This document shows, piece by piece, positions 43,274 to 52,437 of a stretch of DNA of 64,000 nucleotides. Source of the DNA: JAVBUY01 sp031552735 (GTDB lineage Bacteria; Bacillota; Clostridia; Christensenellales; Aristaeellaceae); contig JAVBMF010000012.1 of NCBI GenBank assembly GCA_031552735.1, positions 44,404-108,403 on the forward strand. The letters run 5' to 3'. Made by a program: the position numbers and the translations under genes. The notes below the pieces were generated by a model that made no database searches, had not been told where the DNA came from, and saw nothing but the letters and a program-made list of their open reading frames with translations. The first letter of the stretch is position 1. Each line of letters starts with the position of its first letter.

Positions 43274-44227
43274 TTATTTGCCGCCCATGCGGGTGTAGAT
43301 CTCGGCCGCGGTCTCGGGCGTGATGGCCTCTGTGCCCAAGGTGACGGTCTTTTCCAAGGTCTTGCCTTCCACGAGCAGGGCATAAGCACTCTCAATGGCT
43401 TCCTTGCCGCCGGTGGGGTAGATCATCGACAGGCTCAGGCGGCCGTCCATGACGCTCTTGATGCCGCCGTCCGGGGTGGGCAGGCCGTCCACGCCGACGA
43501 ACAGGATGTCCTTCTCACGGCCGGCGTTCTTGGCCGCGATGTAAGCGCCTTCCGCCATGGGATCATTCAGCGCGAAGAACAGGTCGATTTCCGGATTGGC
43601 TTGCAGCATTTCCTCGGCCACGGTGATGGCCTTCTCGCGCAGCCAGTCAGCGTTGTTGGCAGCGATGATTTCCAGCTTCGGGTTGGCCTTGATGCCCTCG
43701 CGGAAGCCGTTGTCGCGGTCGATGCCGCCGGAGGTGCCTTCCAGACCCTTGATCTCGCAGATCTTGCCGCCTTCGGGCAGCAGCTTCTCGGCGACGTACT
43801 TGCCGCACTCACGGCCGATCAGCACGTTGTCCGCGCCGATGAACTGGGTGTAGGTGTCGCCTTCGATCTTACGATCCAGCAGGATGACCGGGATGCCGGA
43901 CTCATAAGCCTTCTTGACGACGTTGGTCAGCGGGATCGCTTCGTTGGGCGAAGTGATGATCAGGTCCACGCCCATCTGGATGAAGTTCTCGATGTCCGCG
44001 ATCTGCTTGGAGTTGTCCTGCGCAGCGTCGGAGAAAATCACCTCAAACATCGGGTAGTCTTTCGCAGCGGCCTCGATCTGCGCGTTCATCGCGACGCGCC
44101 AGGGCTCACCCAGATTACACTGCGCCATGCCAATGACGTACTTGTCCTTCTTGGTCGTCGCGGAGACCGTGCTCACCATGCCCAGCACCAGCACCAGGAT
44201 CAACAGAATGCTCAGAACCTTTTTCAT
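43274..44227 (-). CDS. Sugar ABC transporter, periplasmic-type binding protein (RbsB family)
   Basis: 317 residues with a signal peptide (MKKVLSILLILVLVLGMVSTVSA) and the Peripla_BP_4 fold: YVIGMAQCNLGEPWRVAMN, DLIITSPNEAIPL, VILLDRKIEGDTY, ALNDPMAEGAYIAA and a VGVDGLPTPDGGI ligand block. It binds a pentose, ribose-like or related sugar outside the membrane. No Cys for lipid attachment follows the signal, so it is either anchored by an uncleaved signal helix or free. ATG with GGAGG upstream. Third gene of the import operon. Confidence 0.9.
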   Translation of the reverse strand: MKKVLSILLILVLVLGMVSTVSATTKKDKYVIGMAQCNLGEPWRVAMNAQIEAAAKDYPMFEVIFSDAAQDNSKQIADIENFIQMGVDLIITSPNEAIPLTNVVKKAYESGIPVILLDRKIEGDTYTQFIGADNVLIGRECGKYVAEKLLPEGGKICEIKGLEGTSGGIDRDNGFREGIKANPKLEIIAANNADWLREKAITVAEEMLQANPEIDLFFALNDPMAEGAYIAAKNAGREKDILFVGVDGLPTPDGGIKSVMDGRLSLSMIYPTGGKEAIESAYALLVEGKTLEKTVTLGTEAITPETAAEIYTRMGGK

Positions 44228-44280
44228 TTTTCTTCCTCCCGTTTTTAATTATGTAAGCCCATCTGGGCTTATCATCGAGA

Positions 44281-45306
44281 CTAATCCTTGCGGCGCACCG
44301 CTTGGGTAAACACCGCGATGATGATCAGAAAGCCCTTGACCACCAATTGCAGGTTGGAGTTGACGCCCTTTAAGCCCAGCATGTTGTCCAGCATGCCCAG
44401 GATCAGCGCGCCGACCAGCGTGCCGACGATGGTCCCCTTGCCGCCGGCCAGACTGGTGCCGCCAATGGCCACAGCGGCGATGGCGTTCAGCTCGTAGCCG
44501 ATGCCCTCATTGGGTCCGCCTTGGCTGATCTGCGCCGAGTGCAGCATGCCTGCCACCGCCGCCAGCATGCCGCACAGGATGAATGCGATGGTCTTGACCC
44601 GCGCGACGTTGATGCCCGACAAATGCGCGGCATTGGCGTTGCCGCCGATGGCGTACACGTGGCGGCCAAAGCGCGTCTTGCTCATCACGATGGAGAAAAT
44701 AATGACGATAACGATAAAGACCAGCGCGGGCATGGGCACAATACCGCCAATGCGGATTTGAAGCAGCTCGAACAGAGGATCTGCCAGACCCTCGCCGTAA
44801 CCGTAGGACAGCGGAATGCCGATGCCGTTCGACCAGAAACGTGCCAGGCCGCGCGCGATATTCATCGACGCAAGGGTCACGATGAACGCCTGGATCTTCA
44901 TGCGCGTGACCACCGTGCCGTTAAACAAGCCATACAGCGCGCCGATGCCCAGTGACACCAGCACCGCAGGGAAGAACGGCAGTCCGTTTTTCACCATCAG
45001 CGCGGCACTGCCGGTGGACACCAGTCCGACCACCGAACCCACTGACAGGTCGATATCGCCCAGCAGGATAATGATGGTCATGCCGGTGGCGATGATGCCG
45101 TTTTCCGACACCGCGCGCAGCACGTTCATGAAGTTCTTCACGTCCAGAAACATGTTGCGCCCATCCTTGACGCAGATGATTGACGCGATCACGAAGATGG
45201 CCACCAGCGCAATATAGCTCTGAAACCGTTTGACAAAGCTCTTCCAGTCCAGCTGTTCGCGCTCCAGCGTCCGATCCTTGGTCAGTGGGCTTGGGTTCGT
45301 GCTCAT
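44281..45306 (-). CDS. Sugar ABC transporter permease (RbsC family)
   Basis: 341 residues with about eight to ten membrane helices and the RbsC hallmark blocks: ILLGDIDLSVGSVVGL, FIVTLASMNIARGL, IGGNANAAHLSGINV and IAAVAIGGTSLAGGKGTI. It overlaps the ATPase gene by ATGA. The substrate cannot be told apart among ribose, xylose, galactose or similar from sequence alone. Confidence 0.93.
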   Translation of the reverse strand: MSTNPSPLTKDRTLEREQLDWKSFVKRFQSYIALVAIFVIASIICVKDGRNMFLDVKNFMNVLRAVSENGIIATGMTIIILLGDIDLSVGSVVGLVSTGSAALMVKNGLPFFPAVLVSLGIGALYGLFNGTVVTRMKIQAFIVTLASMNIARGLARFWSNGIGIPLSYGYGEGLADPLFELLQIRIGGIVPMPALVFIVIVIIFSIVMSKTRFGRHVYAIGGNANAAHLSGINVARVKTIAFILCGMLAAVAGMLHSAQISQGGPNEGIGYELNAIAAVAIGGTSLAGGKGTIVGTLVGALILGMLDNMLGLKGVNSNLQLVVKGFLIIIAVFTQAVRRKD

Positions 45307-46826
45307 ACAGCCTCTCCTTCTCGCAGCGTCGCGGCATGCAACAGCTTTTCTTGGGTTGCTTCCGCGCCGGAAAACTCGCCGGTTACGCGGCCTTCACAGA
45401 TGGTCAGGATCCGATCCGATATGCCGATCACTTCGGGCAGCTCCGAGGAAATCACGATGATGCCCATGCCTAGGCGCGCCAGTTCATTGATCAGCGTGTA
45501 TATCTCAGCCTTCGCGCCAACGTCGATACCGCGCGTCGGCTCGTCCAGCAACAGTATCTTGGGGTTCGTGATCAACCAGCGACCCAGCACCACCTTCTGC
45601 TGGTTGCCGCCCGACAGCGTTTCGCACAGTGTATTGTAGCTATTCGCCTTGATGCGCATATCGCTCATCTGCTTGCCCCAGTGCTTTTGCTCTTCGCTGC
45701 GCTTCATAAAGCCCAGCGAAGTGAACCGTCCCAGTACCGGCAGCGACATATTCTCGCCGATGGAGCGCGACAACACCAGCCCTTTTCCCTTGCGATCCTC
45801 CGTGGCAAAGGATATGCCCGCACGGATCGCGTCCCGGGGACTTTTGAGCGCCACTTTCTTGCCCTCAATAAACACATCGCCAGTAACATCCTGGGGATGC
45901 ACGCCGAACAGCGCTTCGTACAGCTCGCTGCGCCCCGCGCCCAGCAACCCGGCGATGCCCAGCACCTCGCCCTTATGCAACGCAAAGGAGATATCTTTTA
46001 ATTCCCTGCGAAAACTGCCGTCCGGCGTGCGCATGCAGAGGTGTTCCACACGCAGCACCTCACCGCCGATAGGCACCGGCGTCTTAGGATACATGTTGGT
46101 GATCTCGCGGCCCACCATCATGGTGATGATCTGCTCGCGGTTCGTATCGGCAGCATGGACCGTGCCAATCATCCGCCCGTCGCGCAGCACGCTGAGGCGG
46201 TTGGCGATGAGGAACACTTCCTCCATGCGGTGCGTGATGTAGATGATGCCCACGCCTTCGGACACAAGCCTGCGAATCACGGTAAAAAGCTTGCGCGCCT
46301 CCTGCTCGGAGATCGCGGAGGTCGGTTCGTCCATGATCAGCACCTGCGCATTGAGCGACAGCGCCTTGGCGATTTCCACCATCTGCTGCTCACCGACGCG
46401 CAGATTCGCGATTTTCTGATTTGGGCGAATATCCACATCCAGCATGTCTAGGTACTTCTGCGCCCGCGCTTCCATGTCGCGCTTGTTTACAAAACCCAGT
46501 TTGCTGTTCTCGCGGCCCAAGAACATATTTTCGGCGACGGTCATTTCCTTGACCAACTGCAATTCCTGATGGATCTTCGCGATGCCCGCTTCGCGCGCGG
46601 CCAACGGGCTGGAAAACACCACCGGCTTGCCGTTAAGAAACATTTGTCCCTCGTAAACGTGCAGTGCGCCGGAAATGATGTTCATCAGTGTGGATTTGCC
46701 CGCGCCGTTTTCGCCCATCAGCGCCAGCACTTCGCCACGATCCAGCGTCAGGTCCACGTCACTTAGCGCGCGGACCGGACCAAAACTTTTCCCGATGCCG
46801 ACCATCTTCAGAAGGGGTTCAGCCAT
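45303..46826 (-). CDS. Sugar ABC transporter ATPase, two nucleotide-binding domains (RbsA family)
   Basis: 507 residues, the double-ATPase size of RbsA/XylG/MglA. First half: Walker A GENGAGKSTLMNI, signature-region NLRVGEQQMVEIAKAL, Walker B LIMDEPTSAIS. Second half: a degenerate Walker A (GLLGAGRSELYEA), the LSGGNQQKVVLGRWL signature and LLLDEPTRGIDVG. First gene of the import operon. An upstream TATAAT box lies at 46899-46904. Confidence 0.95.
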   Translation of the reverse strand: MAEPLLKMVGIGKSFGPVRALSDVDLTLDRGEVLALMGENGAGKSTLMNIISGALHVYEGQMFLNGKPVVFSSPLAAREAGIAKIHQELQLVKEMTVAENMFLGRENSKLGFVNKRDMEARAQKYLDMLDVDIRPNQKIANLRVGEQQMVEIAKALSLNAQVLIMDEPTSAISEQEARKLFTVIRRLVSEGVGIIYITHRMEEVFLIANRLSVLRDGRMIGTVHAADTNREQIITMMVGREITNMYPKTPVPIGGEVLRVEHLCMRTPDGSFRRELKDISFALHKGEVLGIAGLLGAGRSELYEALFGVHPQDVTGDVFIEGKKVALKSPRDAIRAGISFATEDRKGKGLVLSRSIGENMSLPVLGRFTSLGFMKRSEEQKHWGKQMSDMRIKANSYNTLCETLSGGNQQKVVLGRWLITNPKILLLDEPTRGIDVGAKAEIYTLINELARLGMGIIVISSELPEVIGISDRILTICEGRVTGEFSGAEATQEKLLHAATLREGEAV

Positions 46827-46898
46827 GCACTCACCTCTTTATCGCGCGGAAACGCGCCCGACCGCGCACACGACGGCACGCGGATGTCATTTGTTTAT

Positions 46899-46904
46899 AT
46901 TATA
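46899..46904 (-). promoter_or_regulatory. Probable -10 box of the sugar import operon
   Basis: TATAAT on the minus strand, 73 bases before the ATPase start. No good -35 hexamer at normal spacing, as expected for an activator-dependent promoter, for instance one driven by the YesN-type regulator. Confidence 0.5.
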
Positions 46905-47224
46905 GCGATTTATTTCGCAAAATGACGTACAAATTTCACAGAAATGCATGCGAATTTCAGACATTTCCGCTAGTTTTCGGCGTGTGGCGGGAGGAAGCGC
47001 GGCGGATAGGTGGGCATGACTTTGGGGATGCGGGGGCGCACATTGATGCACGCAGCAGCGTTTTATGCAACGCATGAGAAAACAGTTGAAAGGTGCGGCG
47101 ACACCAAGACAAGCAAAGGCCGTATCGCTAGCGATACGGCCTTTGCCCTTATATCTCTTCTTGGCAGTTCCCATAATCGGTGATTTGCTGGTTTTAACGC
47201 CCTACAGAAGACGCCCTCCCCGGA
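46905..47224. other. Intergenic region between the sugar import operon and the citrate operon
   Basis: 320 bases with no gene. It holds AT-rich promoter-side sequence near 46905-46970, where binding sites for the YesN-type regulator would be expected, and the palindrome at 47113-47146. Confidence 0.5.
47113..47146 (-). terminator. Perfect 34-base palindrome, probable terminator of the citrate operon
   Basis: GCAAAGGCCGTATCGC and its exact complement with no loop bases to spare, about 80 bases after the citrate synthase stop. T-rich but interrupted sequence follows on the minus strand (TTGTCTTGG). Its perfect symmetry could also make it a protein-binding site. Confidence 0.65.
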
Positions 47225-48592
47225 TCACCCACGCCGTGCCGACGGCACATAGTCATGGCGCTCGGACACCGCGCGGTATGCTGGGCGCATCATGCTCTCG
47301 CCGCTCATCACTTCTTCGATGCGGTGGGCACACCAACCGGGCATGTGCGCGATGGTCAAAATCGGCGCGAACAAGTCCTCTGGAATGCCCAGCATGCGGA
47401 AAGCCATGCCCGAGTACATGTCCACATTCGCGCACATGACCTTGCCGGATGGCTGGCCTTCCGCCAGCACGTTCAGGCCCACGCGCTCAATGGTTTCCAG
47501 GTTGCGGAAGTGCTCCGCAAAGCCGGTGGCCTCCGCCAAATCCTGCGCCGCCTGCTTAACCAGCAGCGCGCGCGGATCGGACTGTGTGTAAATCGTGTGG
47601 CCCAAGCCGTAGATTTTGCCGGAGCCATCGTTCGCCTCGCCCTCGCGGATGCGGCGCAGGTATTCCGCCAGCCGCTCCTCATCCTGAAAGTCCGGCACAT
47701 TGCGCTGGATGTCCGCGTACATCTCCAGCACCTTGCTACTGATGCCGCTGTCCTTGGGCCCCTTGAACGCGTTGATGGCCGCCGCCAGCGCGCCATAGGT
47801 GTCCGCGCCAACGGAGGACAGCATCCGGCAGGCGAACGTGGAGGGCGAACCGCCGCCGTGCTCCGCATGAATGGTGAGCAGCAGATCCAGCAGTCGCGCT
47901 TCCTCGGGCGTATACTGGTGATCCGGCCTAAGCCCCCATAGCATGTTCTCCGCCACCGACAGGCCGGGGTTCAGCGCCAGCAGTTCCAGCGGCTCGGCGT
48001 GCAGCGCATGCCGCTGAATTTTATAGCTGTTCAGTGCCAGCACAGGAATCAGCGCGATCATCCGCAGCGATTGCCGCACCAGATTTTCCGCCGAATTGTC
48101 GTCCGGGTTGTCATCGTAGGAATACAGCTTTTGCACTAGCTGCGCCAGCTTGCTCATCAGGTGATCCTTGGGCGTAGCCTCCAGCTCCCGCGCAAAGCCC
48201 TCTGGCAGCGTATGCAGCTCCGCCAATACATCGTTGAAGCTGGAAAGCTCCATGGCGGTGGGCAGCTTCCCCAGCAGCAGCAGGTAGGTTATCTCGTCAA
48301 ACCCGAACTTCTCCTCATCGATGTGCGCGTCAATGATTTGGCGGATATCAATGCCTCGATAATAGAGGCGGCCCGGCATGGAGATGCACTCGCCGTCCAA
48401 AATCATGTATCCTTGCACGCTGCCCAGCCCGGTCACGCCAATCAGGACACCGGTGCCGTCCGCGTTGCGCAGGCCGCGCTTGACATTGGCGGCCCAATTG
48501 CCCTGCAGGGAAAAGACATATCGCTCATGGATATTCTGCGCGAAGCGGTACATGATGTCGTTCCACTGGGTTCCCTTCACATCTTGATGCAT
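47225..48592 (-). CDS. Citrate synthase
   Basis: 455 residues. Condenses oxaloacetate and acetyl-CoA. The catalytic blocks are readable: a His in IHAEHGGGSPSTF, the GLGHTIYTQSDPRALL block with the second His, and NVDMYSGMAFRMLGIP with the catalytic Asp, followed by MPGWCAHRIEE. It is the last gene of a minus-strand operon, 18 bases after citF, which encodes part of the opposite reaction. It could also be a Re-independent 2-methylcitrate or citramalate-type enzyme; specificity cannot be read. The start at 48592 has a weak site (GAAGG directly adjacent); ATG 48553 is an alternative. Confidence 0.88.
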   Translation of the reverse strand: MHQDVKGTQWNDIMYRFAQNIHERYVFSLQGNWAANVKRGLRNADGTGVLIGVTGLGSVQGYMILDGECISMPGRLYYRGIDIRQIIDAHIDEEKFGFDEITYLLLLGKLPTAMELSSFNDVLAELHTLPEGFARELEATPKDHLMSKLAQLVQKLYSYDDNPDDNSAENLVRQSLRMIALIPVLALNSYKIQRHALHAEPLELLALNPGLSVAENMLWGLRPDHQYTPEEARLLDLLLTIHAEHGGGSPSTFACRMLSSVGADTYGALAAAINAFKGPKDSGISSKVLEMYADIQRNVPDFQDEERLAEYLRRIREGEANDGSGKIYGLGHTIYTQSDPRALLVKQAAQDLAEATGFAEHFRNLETIERVGLNVLAEGQPSGKVMCANVDMYSGMAFRMLGIPEDLFAPILTIAHMPGWCAHRIEEVMSGESMMRPAYRAVSERHDYVPSARRG

Positions 48593-48610
48593 GCCTTCGC
48601 CAACTTTCCG

Positions 48611-50164
48611 TCAAAACTCGTACGGCTTAATCTGGCGCACGACATCCAGTATGGTGCCGTCCCGCGCCTCCATCACAGCCACCACCCGATCATGGAACTC
48701 CAGATCGGCCGGGCGTCCCGCAATGGCGTATGCCTTATCTTTTAGCGTTTCGATGCTGGTTAATTGGATTCCTGCTTCCATCAAGGCTTTTTCCAAATCC
48801 GGCCTGCGCGGATTGACCGCGATGCCGTACTCGGTCACCACCACATCCACGGCCTCGCCGGGCGTCGTCACCGTCACCACGCGCTCGCAAACCGTGGGCA
48901 TGCGTCCTCTTAGCAGCGGGGTGGCAATGATCGTGCACTTTGCGCCGGCCGCCGCGTCGGGGTGTCCGCCGGGCGCGCCGCGCAGCACACCGTCCGAGCC
49001 GGTGATCACGTTCACGTTAAAGTCGGTGTCCACTTCCAGTGCCGCCAAGATCACAAAATCCAGCATGTTGACAAAGGCGCCTTTATTGCCCGGGTTGGCG
49101 TACTGGTCGGTGGAAATCTCGAAATGGCGCGGATGCTCATGCACCGACTGCACCGAGGGCAGGTCGAAATCCTGCGCGTCCACTATCATGTCCACCAAGC
49201 CCTTGTTCAGCAGCTCCACCGCGGGCTGGGTAATGCCGCCGATGATCCACTTGATCTTATAGCCGTTCTTATCCAGCAGCGGCTCCAGATACTTATTGGC
49301 CAGCAGCGAAGGCCCGCCCGCCCCGGTCTGGAACGAGAACCCATCCTGAAAGTACGGGGTGGCCGCGATCACCCGGGCGCAGCTTTCCGCCATGATCGCG
49401 TCGCGCGGGTCCTGACTGAGACGCGCGGCTTGGCTGGCGATCTTCTTGGGATTGCCGATCTCGTCCACCACCACCACATAGTCCACATCCACCGCCTCAA
49501 TGCTGGGCGGAAAGTTTGGAAACGCGACCAGCGTATCGGTGATCACCACCACGTGGTCGGCATACTTCGCATCCACCATCGCATAGGAAAGCACGCCGCA
49601 GTCGCCCTTGCCACCCTTGCCGCGCGCATTGCCGCAGCAATCGCTGGTGGGTGCGCCGATAAAGGCGATGTCGATGTGCACATCCCCCTCTTGGATCGCC
49701 CGGACACGGCCGCCGTGCGAGCGCAAAATCGCCGGGGTTTTCAGCTTGCCCCGCGACACCACATCGCCCATGCGGCCACGGATGCCGCTGGTTTGCAGTC
49801 CGGTGACAATGCCCTCCTCGATATAATCGGCGATCGGATCATGCGCCACGCCGAGTGACGAGGCGGCAATGGTGATATCGCGGATGCCCAGCGCGACGAT
49901 TTCCTGCATCACGAGGTTCACAATATAGTCGCCGTCGCGGAAATGGTGGTGAAAGGACACTGTCATGCCGTCGGTCATGCCGCAGGCCAGCACCGCCTCA
50001 CGGATCGTCGCCAACACCTTGTTTTGCCCCGACTGCGTTTGCGGGCGCACGGTGGGGCCCACCCGGCGATAGCTGGCGCTGTCCCGGTGATGCGCCCCCT
50101 GAAACACTTCCTTGCCGCCCTGTAGCAGTTGGGCGGGAATATCACGACCCACACTGTTGCGCAT
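48611..50164 (-). CDS. citF: Citrate lyase alpha subunit (citrate:acetyl-ACP transferase)
   Basis: 517 residues. CitF exchanges the acetyl group on the acyl carrier CitD for citrate, forming citryl-ACP. Features: GMTVSFHHHFRDGDYIVN, ITIAASSLGVAHDPIADYIEEG, IGAPTSDCCGNARG, and the GGITQPAVELLNKGLVD and MLDFVILAALEVDTDFNVN blocks, all typical of CitF. Starts at ATG 50164 a few bases after the citE stop with GGGGGA upstream. Order on this strand is citD-citE-citF, the standard arrangement. Confidence 0.95.
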   Translation of the reverse strand: MRNSVGRDIPAQLLQGGKEVFQGAHHRDSASYRRVGPTVRPQTQSGQNKVLATIREAVLACGMTDGMTVSFHHHFRDGDYIVNLVMQEIVALGIRDITIAASSLGVAHDPIADYIEEGIVTGLQTSGIRGRMGDVVSRGKLKTPAILRSHGGRVRAIQEGDVHIDIAFIGAPTSDCCGNARGKGGKGDCGVLSYAMVDAKYADHVVVITDTLVAFPNFPPSIEAVDVDYVVVVDEIGNPKKIASQAARLSQDPRDAIMAESCARVIAATPYFQDGFSFQTGAGGPSLLANKYLEPLLDKNGYKIKWIIGGITQPAVELLNKGLVDMIVDAQDFDLPSVQSVHEHPRHFEISTDQYANPGNKGAFVNMLDFVILAALEVDTDFNVNVITGSDGVLRGAPGGHPDAAAGAKCTIIATPLLRGRMPTVCERVVTVTTPGEAVDVVVTEYGIAVNPRRPDLEKALMEAGIQLTSIETLKDKAYAIAGRPADLEFHDRVVAVMEARDGTILDVVRQIKPYEF

Positions 50165-51070
50165 TTACAAATCCCCCTCGTATACGCCGGATGCTTTGGC
50201 CAGCGCGATAATCCGCTCCGCGCCGGGCAAAAAGGCGATATCGACCATTTTGCCATCCACCGTAAAGATGCCAATGCCGCTCTCGGCGTTTTCGCGCACA
50301 GCGCGCACTACTTTTTCGGCGGTCTGTATTTCCTTTGGACCGGGCGTAAACACATGGTGCACAATGCCGATCTGCTTGGGGCTGATGATGGACTTGCCAT
50401 CAAAGCCCATCTGCTTGTTTTGCAGCACCTCCGCCTCAAAGCCCGCCATGTCCTCCAGATCGGTGAACACGGTGTCGAAGCACTGCACGCCCGCCGCCCG
50501 CGCGGCCATCAGCATGCTGGCGCGCCCGCCAAGCATCTCGATGCCGCCGGGGGTGTAATTGGTCTGCATGCAGCGGCGGAAATCCCCGCCGGAAATGGCG
50601 ATGCCGAACAGCCGCTCCGGGCAGGCCATGCAAATATCGTAGGCGTTGAGCACTGCCTTGGGCGATTCCAGCGCGGCCACCAGCAGCGTCTGGCCGACAG
50701 GCCGCTGATACGCCCGCTCCGCGTCTGCCACCGCGTCGGCTACGGTGTGCACATCCTGTGCGGTTTCGCACTTGGCGATGCGGATGCCGTCCGCACCGGC
50801 AGCGACAGACACGCGAATATCCTCCCGCCAATGCGGGGTGTCTAGGCCATTGATGCGCACCAGCCGCTCCACGCCCTGATAATCCATGGTGCGCAGCGCG
50901 TGGTACAGCGAAAACCGCGCCGCGTCCTTCTGGTTCTCCGCCACAGCGTCCTCCAGATCAAAGATCAGGCTGTCGGGGCGGTAAATATACGCGTCTTTGA
51001 TCAATCCCGGTTTCTGCGCGGAGAGGAACATCATGGTGCGGCGCAACCGCCTCAGATTCGGATGGCTCAT
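50165..51070 (-). CDS. citE: Citrate lyase beta subunit (citryl-ACP lyase)
   Basis: 301 residues. CitE splits citryl-ACP to oxaloacetate and acetyl-ACP. The HpcH/HpaI aldolase fold blocks are visible: RRTMMFLSAQKPGLI, SLIFDLEDAVAENQKD with metal acids, LVRINGLDTPHWREDI, VAALESPKAVLNAY and the GGDFRRCM segment. ATG at 51070 overlaps citD (ATGA). Confidence 0.95.
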   Translation of the reverse strand: MSHPNLRRLRRTMMFLSAQKPGLIKDAYIYRPDSLIFDLEDAVAENQKDAARFSLYHALRTMDYQGVERLVRINGLDTPHWREDIRVSVAAGADGIRIAKCETAQDVHTVADAVADAERAYQRPVGQTLLVAALESPKAVLNAYDICMACPERLFGIAISGGDFRRCMQTNYTPGGIEMLGGRASMLMAARAAGVQCFDTVFTDLEDMAGFEAEVLQNKQMGFDGKSIISPKQIGIVHHVFTPGPKEIQTAEKVVRAVRENAESGIGIFTVDGKMVDIAFLPGAERIIALAKASGVYEGDL

Positions 51071-51369
51071 GCTTTGCGCTCCTCTCCCCAGGGATAGCCC
51101 TCGGTGACGCCGCACGCACGATACACCGCGCACTGCACCCGGGCGACGATGGTGCAATCCAGCGCGCCTTTATCCACCAGCGTGACGCGTGCGTTGGCGA
51201 CACCCATTTGGGTCAGCGTAGCCAGTGTGGTTTGGCGAATCTGCCTGCCGTACTGATTCAGGACGCTGGACTGAACCGAAATATCCAGCCCTTCGGTTGT
51301 GGGCTCCACGCTGACCTGCACATCGCTGGACTCCAGTGTGCCGGCCACAGCCGGTTTGATGATCTCCAA
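51067..51369 (-). CDS. citD: Citrate lyase acyl carrier protein (gamma subunit)
   Basis: 100 residues. It carries the phosphoribosyl-dephospho-CoA prosthetic group, most likely on Ser14 in the conserved GTLESSD motif. ALDCTIVARVQCAVYRA matches the C-terminal part of the family. It overlaps citE by 4 bases and begins 18 bases after the AbrB-family gene. Confidence 0.93.
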   Translation of the reverse strand: MEIIKPAVAGTLESSDVQVSVEPTTEGLDISVQSSVLNQYGRQIRQTTLATLTQMGVANARVTLVDKGALDCTIVARVQCAVYRACGVTEGYPWGEERKA

Positions 51370-51387
51370 AGCCGAATCCCTCCTTGC

Positions 51388-52431
51388 CTATGTGAAAAGG
51401 TGGGCGATAAAGAGCAAAATGCCCGGGAAAACGGTGACCACCGTCACCAATCGCAGCACCTGCAGAATAACCAAATTCACGTTCTGTATTCCCATATCGG
51501 CGCTGATGAGCGCCATATCGCTTGCCCCGGCGGGCGTAGCGGCCAACATTGCTTCCTTTTTTTGAAAACAGCCTGTGCGCCACAGCACCTGGCCAATGCC
51601 AAAGGCGCCCAGCGAGAAGCACACCACCATCAGCAGCACCGGACCGGGCATCCGGCCCAGTTCCTTTAGTTCAACCCAGCCGATACCGGCGCCCACAAAC
51701 GCGCCGGAAAGGCATTGCGCCAGCTTGCCCAGCCAACGCGGCGTGCGCGCGGCGGGATAATACATTTTGAAGGCAATCGTGCCCAGTGTGGCAAATGCCA
51801 TGGTGCCCGAAGGCATCGGCGAATAATCGCCGAGCAGCCCCGCCACCGCTGCCACCGCGACGGTCAGCAGCACCGGCACAACGGGTGTGCGCTTGGGCGC
51901 AGACGGCGCCGTCGGACACAATCCGGCAGCGCCGGGTTCGCTCCGCATAGAACGAATGACAGCCGGAAACACGCCCACACCCATGACCAAACGGACAAAT
52001 TGCAGCAGCACCACCTTGGCCGGGTCCGCCCCCAAATCCGCCGCGATCATCGGGATGTTGGAGATGCCGCCCGGGGTGGTGGCCATCAGCGCGGTGATCA
52101 GGTCCATGGTGCCCGTGGCGGCAAGCAAGAAGCCGCACAGCACGTTGATCACCAGCAGCGCGGGCAAGAGAATCAAGGCGGGCTTGAGCACGTCCTTCAT
52201 GCTCTTGACCTCCGCCCGGCTGATCCCCGCGCCAATGAGCGCCCCGGCCAGAATCTGGGCAATGGTCTTGATCACATCCGGCACGTACGCCGCGCCTGTG
52301 CACAAATTGAGCGCGCAAGCGCCGATCATCGCGCCAACCATCATGCCGCCGGGCATCCGCAGTCGGCTTAATACCCCGCCGACTGCGAATGCCGCGCACA
52401 GCGTCAAAAGAAACCAAACCAGTTGTGGCAT
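51388..52431 (-). CDS. AbrB-family membrane protein
   Basis: 347 residues with about ten helices in two similar halves. The blocks GGVLSRLRMPGGMMVGAMIGA, ALIGAGISRAEVKSM, LMATTPGGISNIPMIAADLGADPAKVVLLQ and the matching LAATPAGASDMALISADMG in the second half are typical of the AbrB (YdgH-like, 'ammonia monooxygenase-like') transporter family, not the AbrB DNA-binding regulators. Physiological substrates are largely unknown; its position between tctA and citD suggests transport of a tri- or dicarboxylate, or export of a product. Start 52431; a GGATC site precedes it. Confidence 0.8.
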   Translation of the reverse strand: MPQLVWFLLTLCAAFAVGGVLSRLRMPGGMMVGAMIGACALNLCTGAAYVPDVIKTIAQILAGALIGAGISRAEVKSMKDVLKPALILLPALLVINVLCGFLLAATGTMDLITALMATTPGGISNIPMIAADLGADPAKVVLLQFVRLVMGVGVFPAVIRSMRSEPGAAGLCPTAPSAPKRTPVVPVLLTVAVAAVAGLLGDYSPMPSGTMAFATLGTIAFKMYYPAARTPRWLGKLAQCLSGAFVGAGIGWVELKELGRMPGPVLLMVVCFSLGAFGIGQVLWRTGCFQKKEAMLAATPAGASDMALISADMGIQNVNLVILQVLRLVTVVTVFPGILLFIAHLFT

Positions 52432-52437
52432 GCGCTG

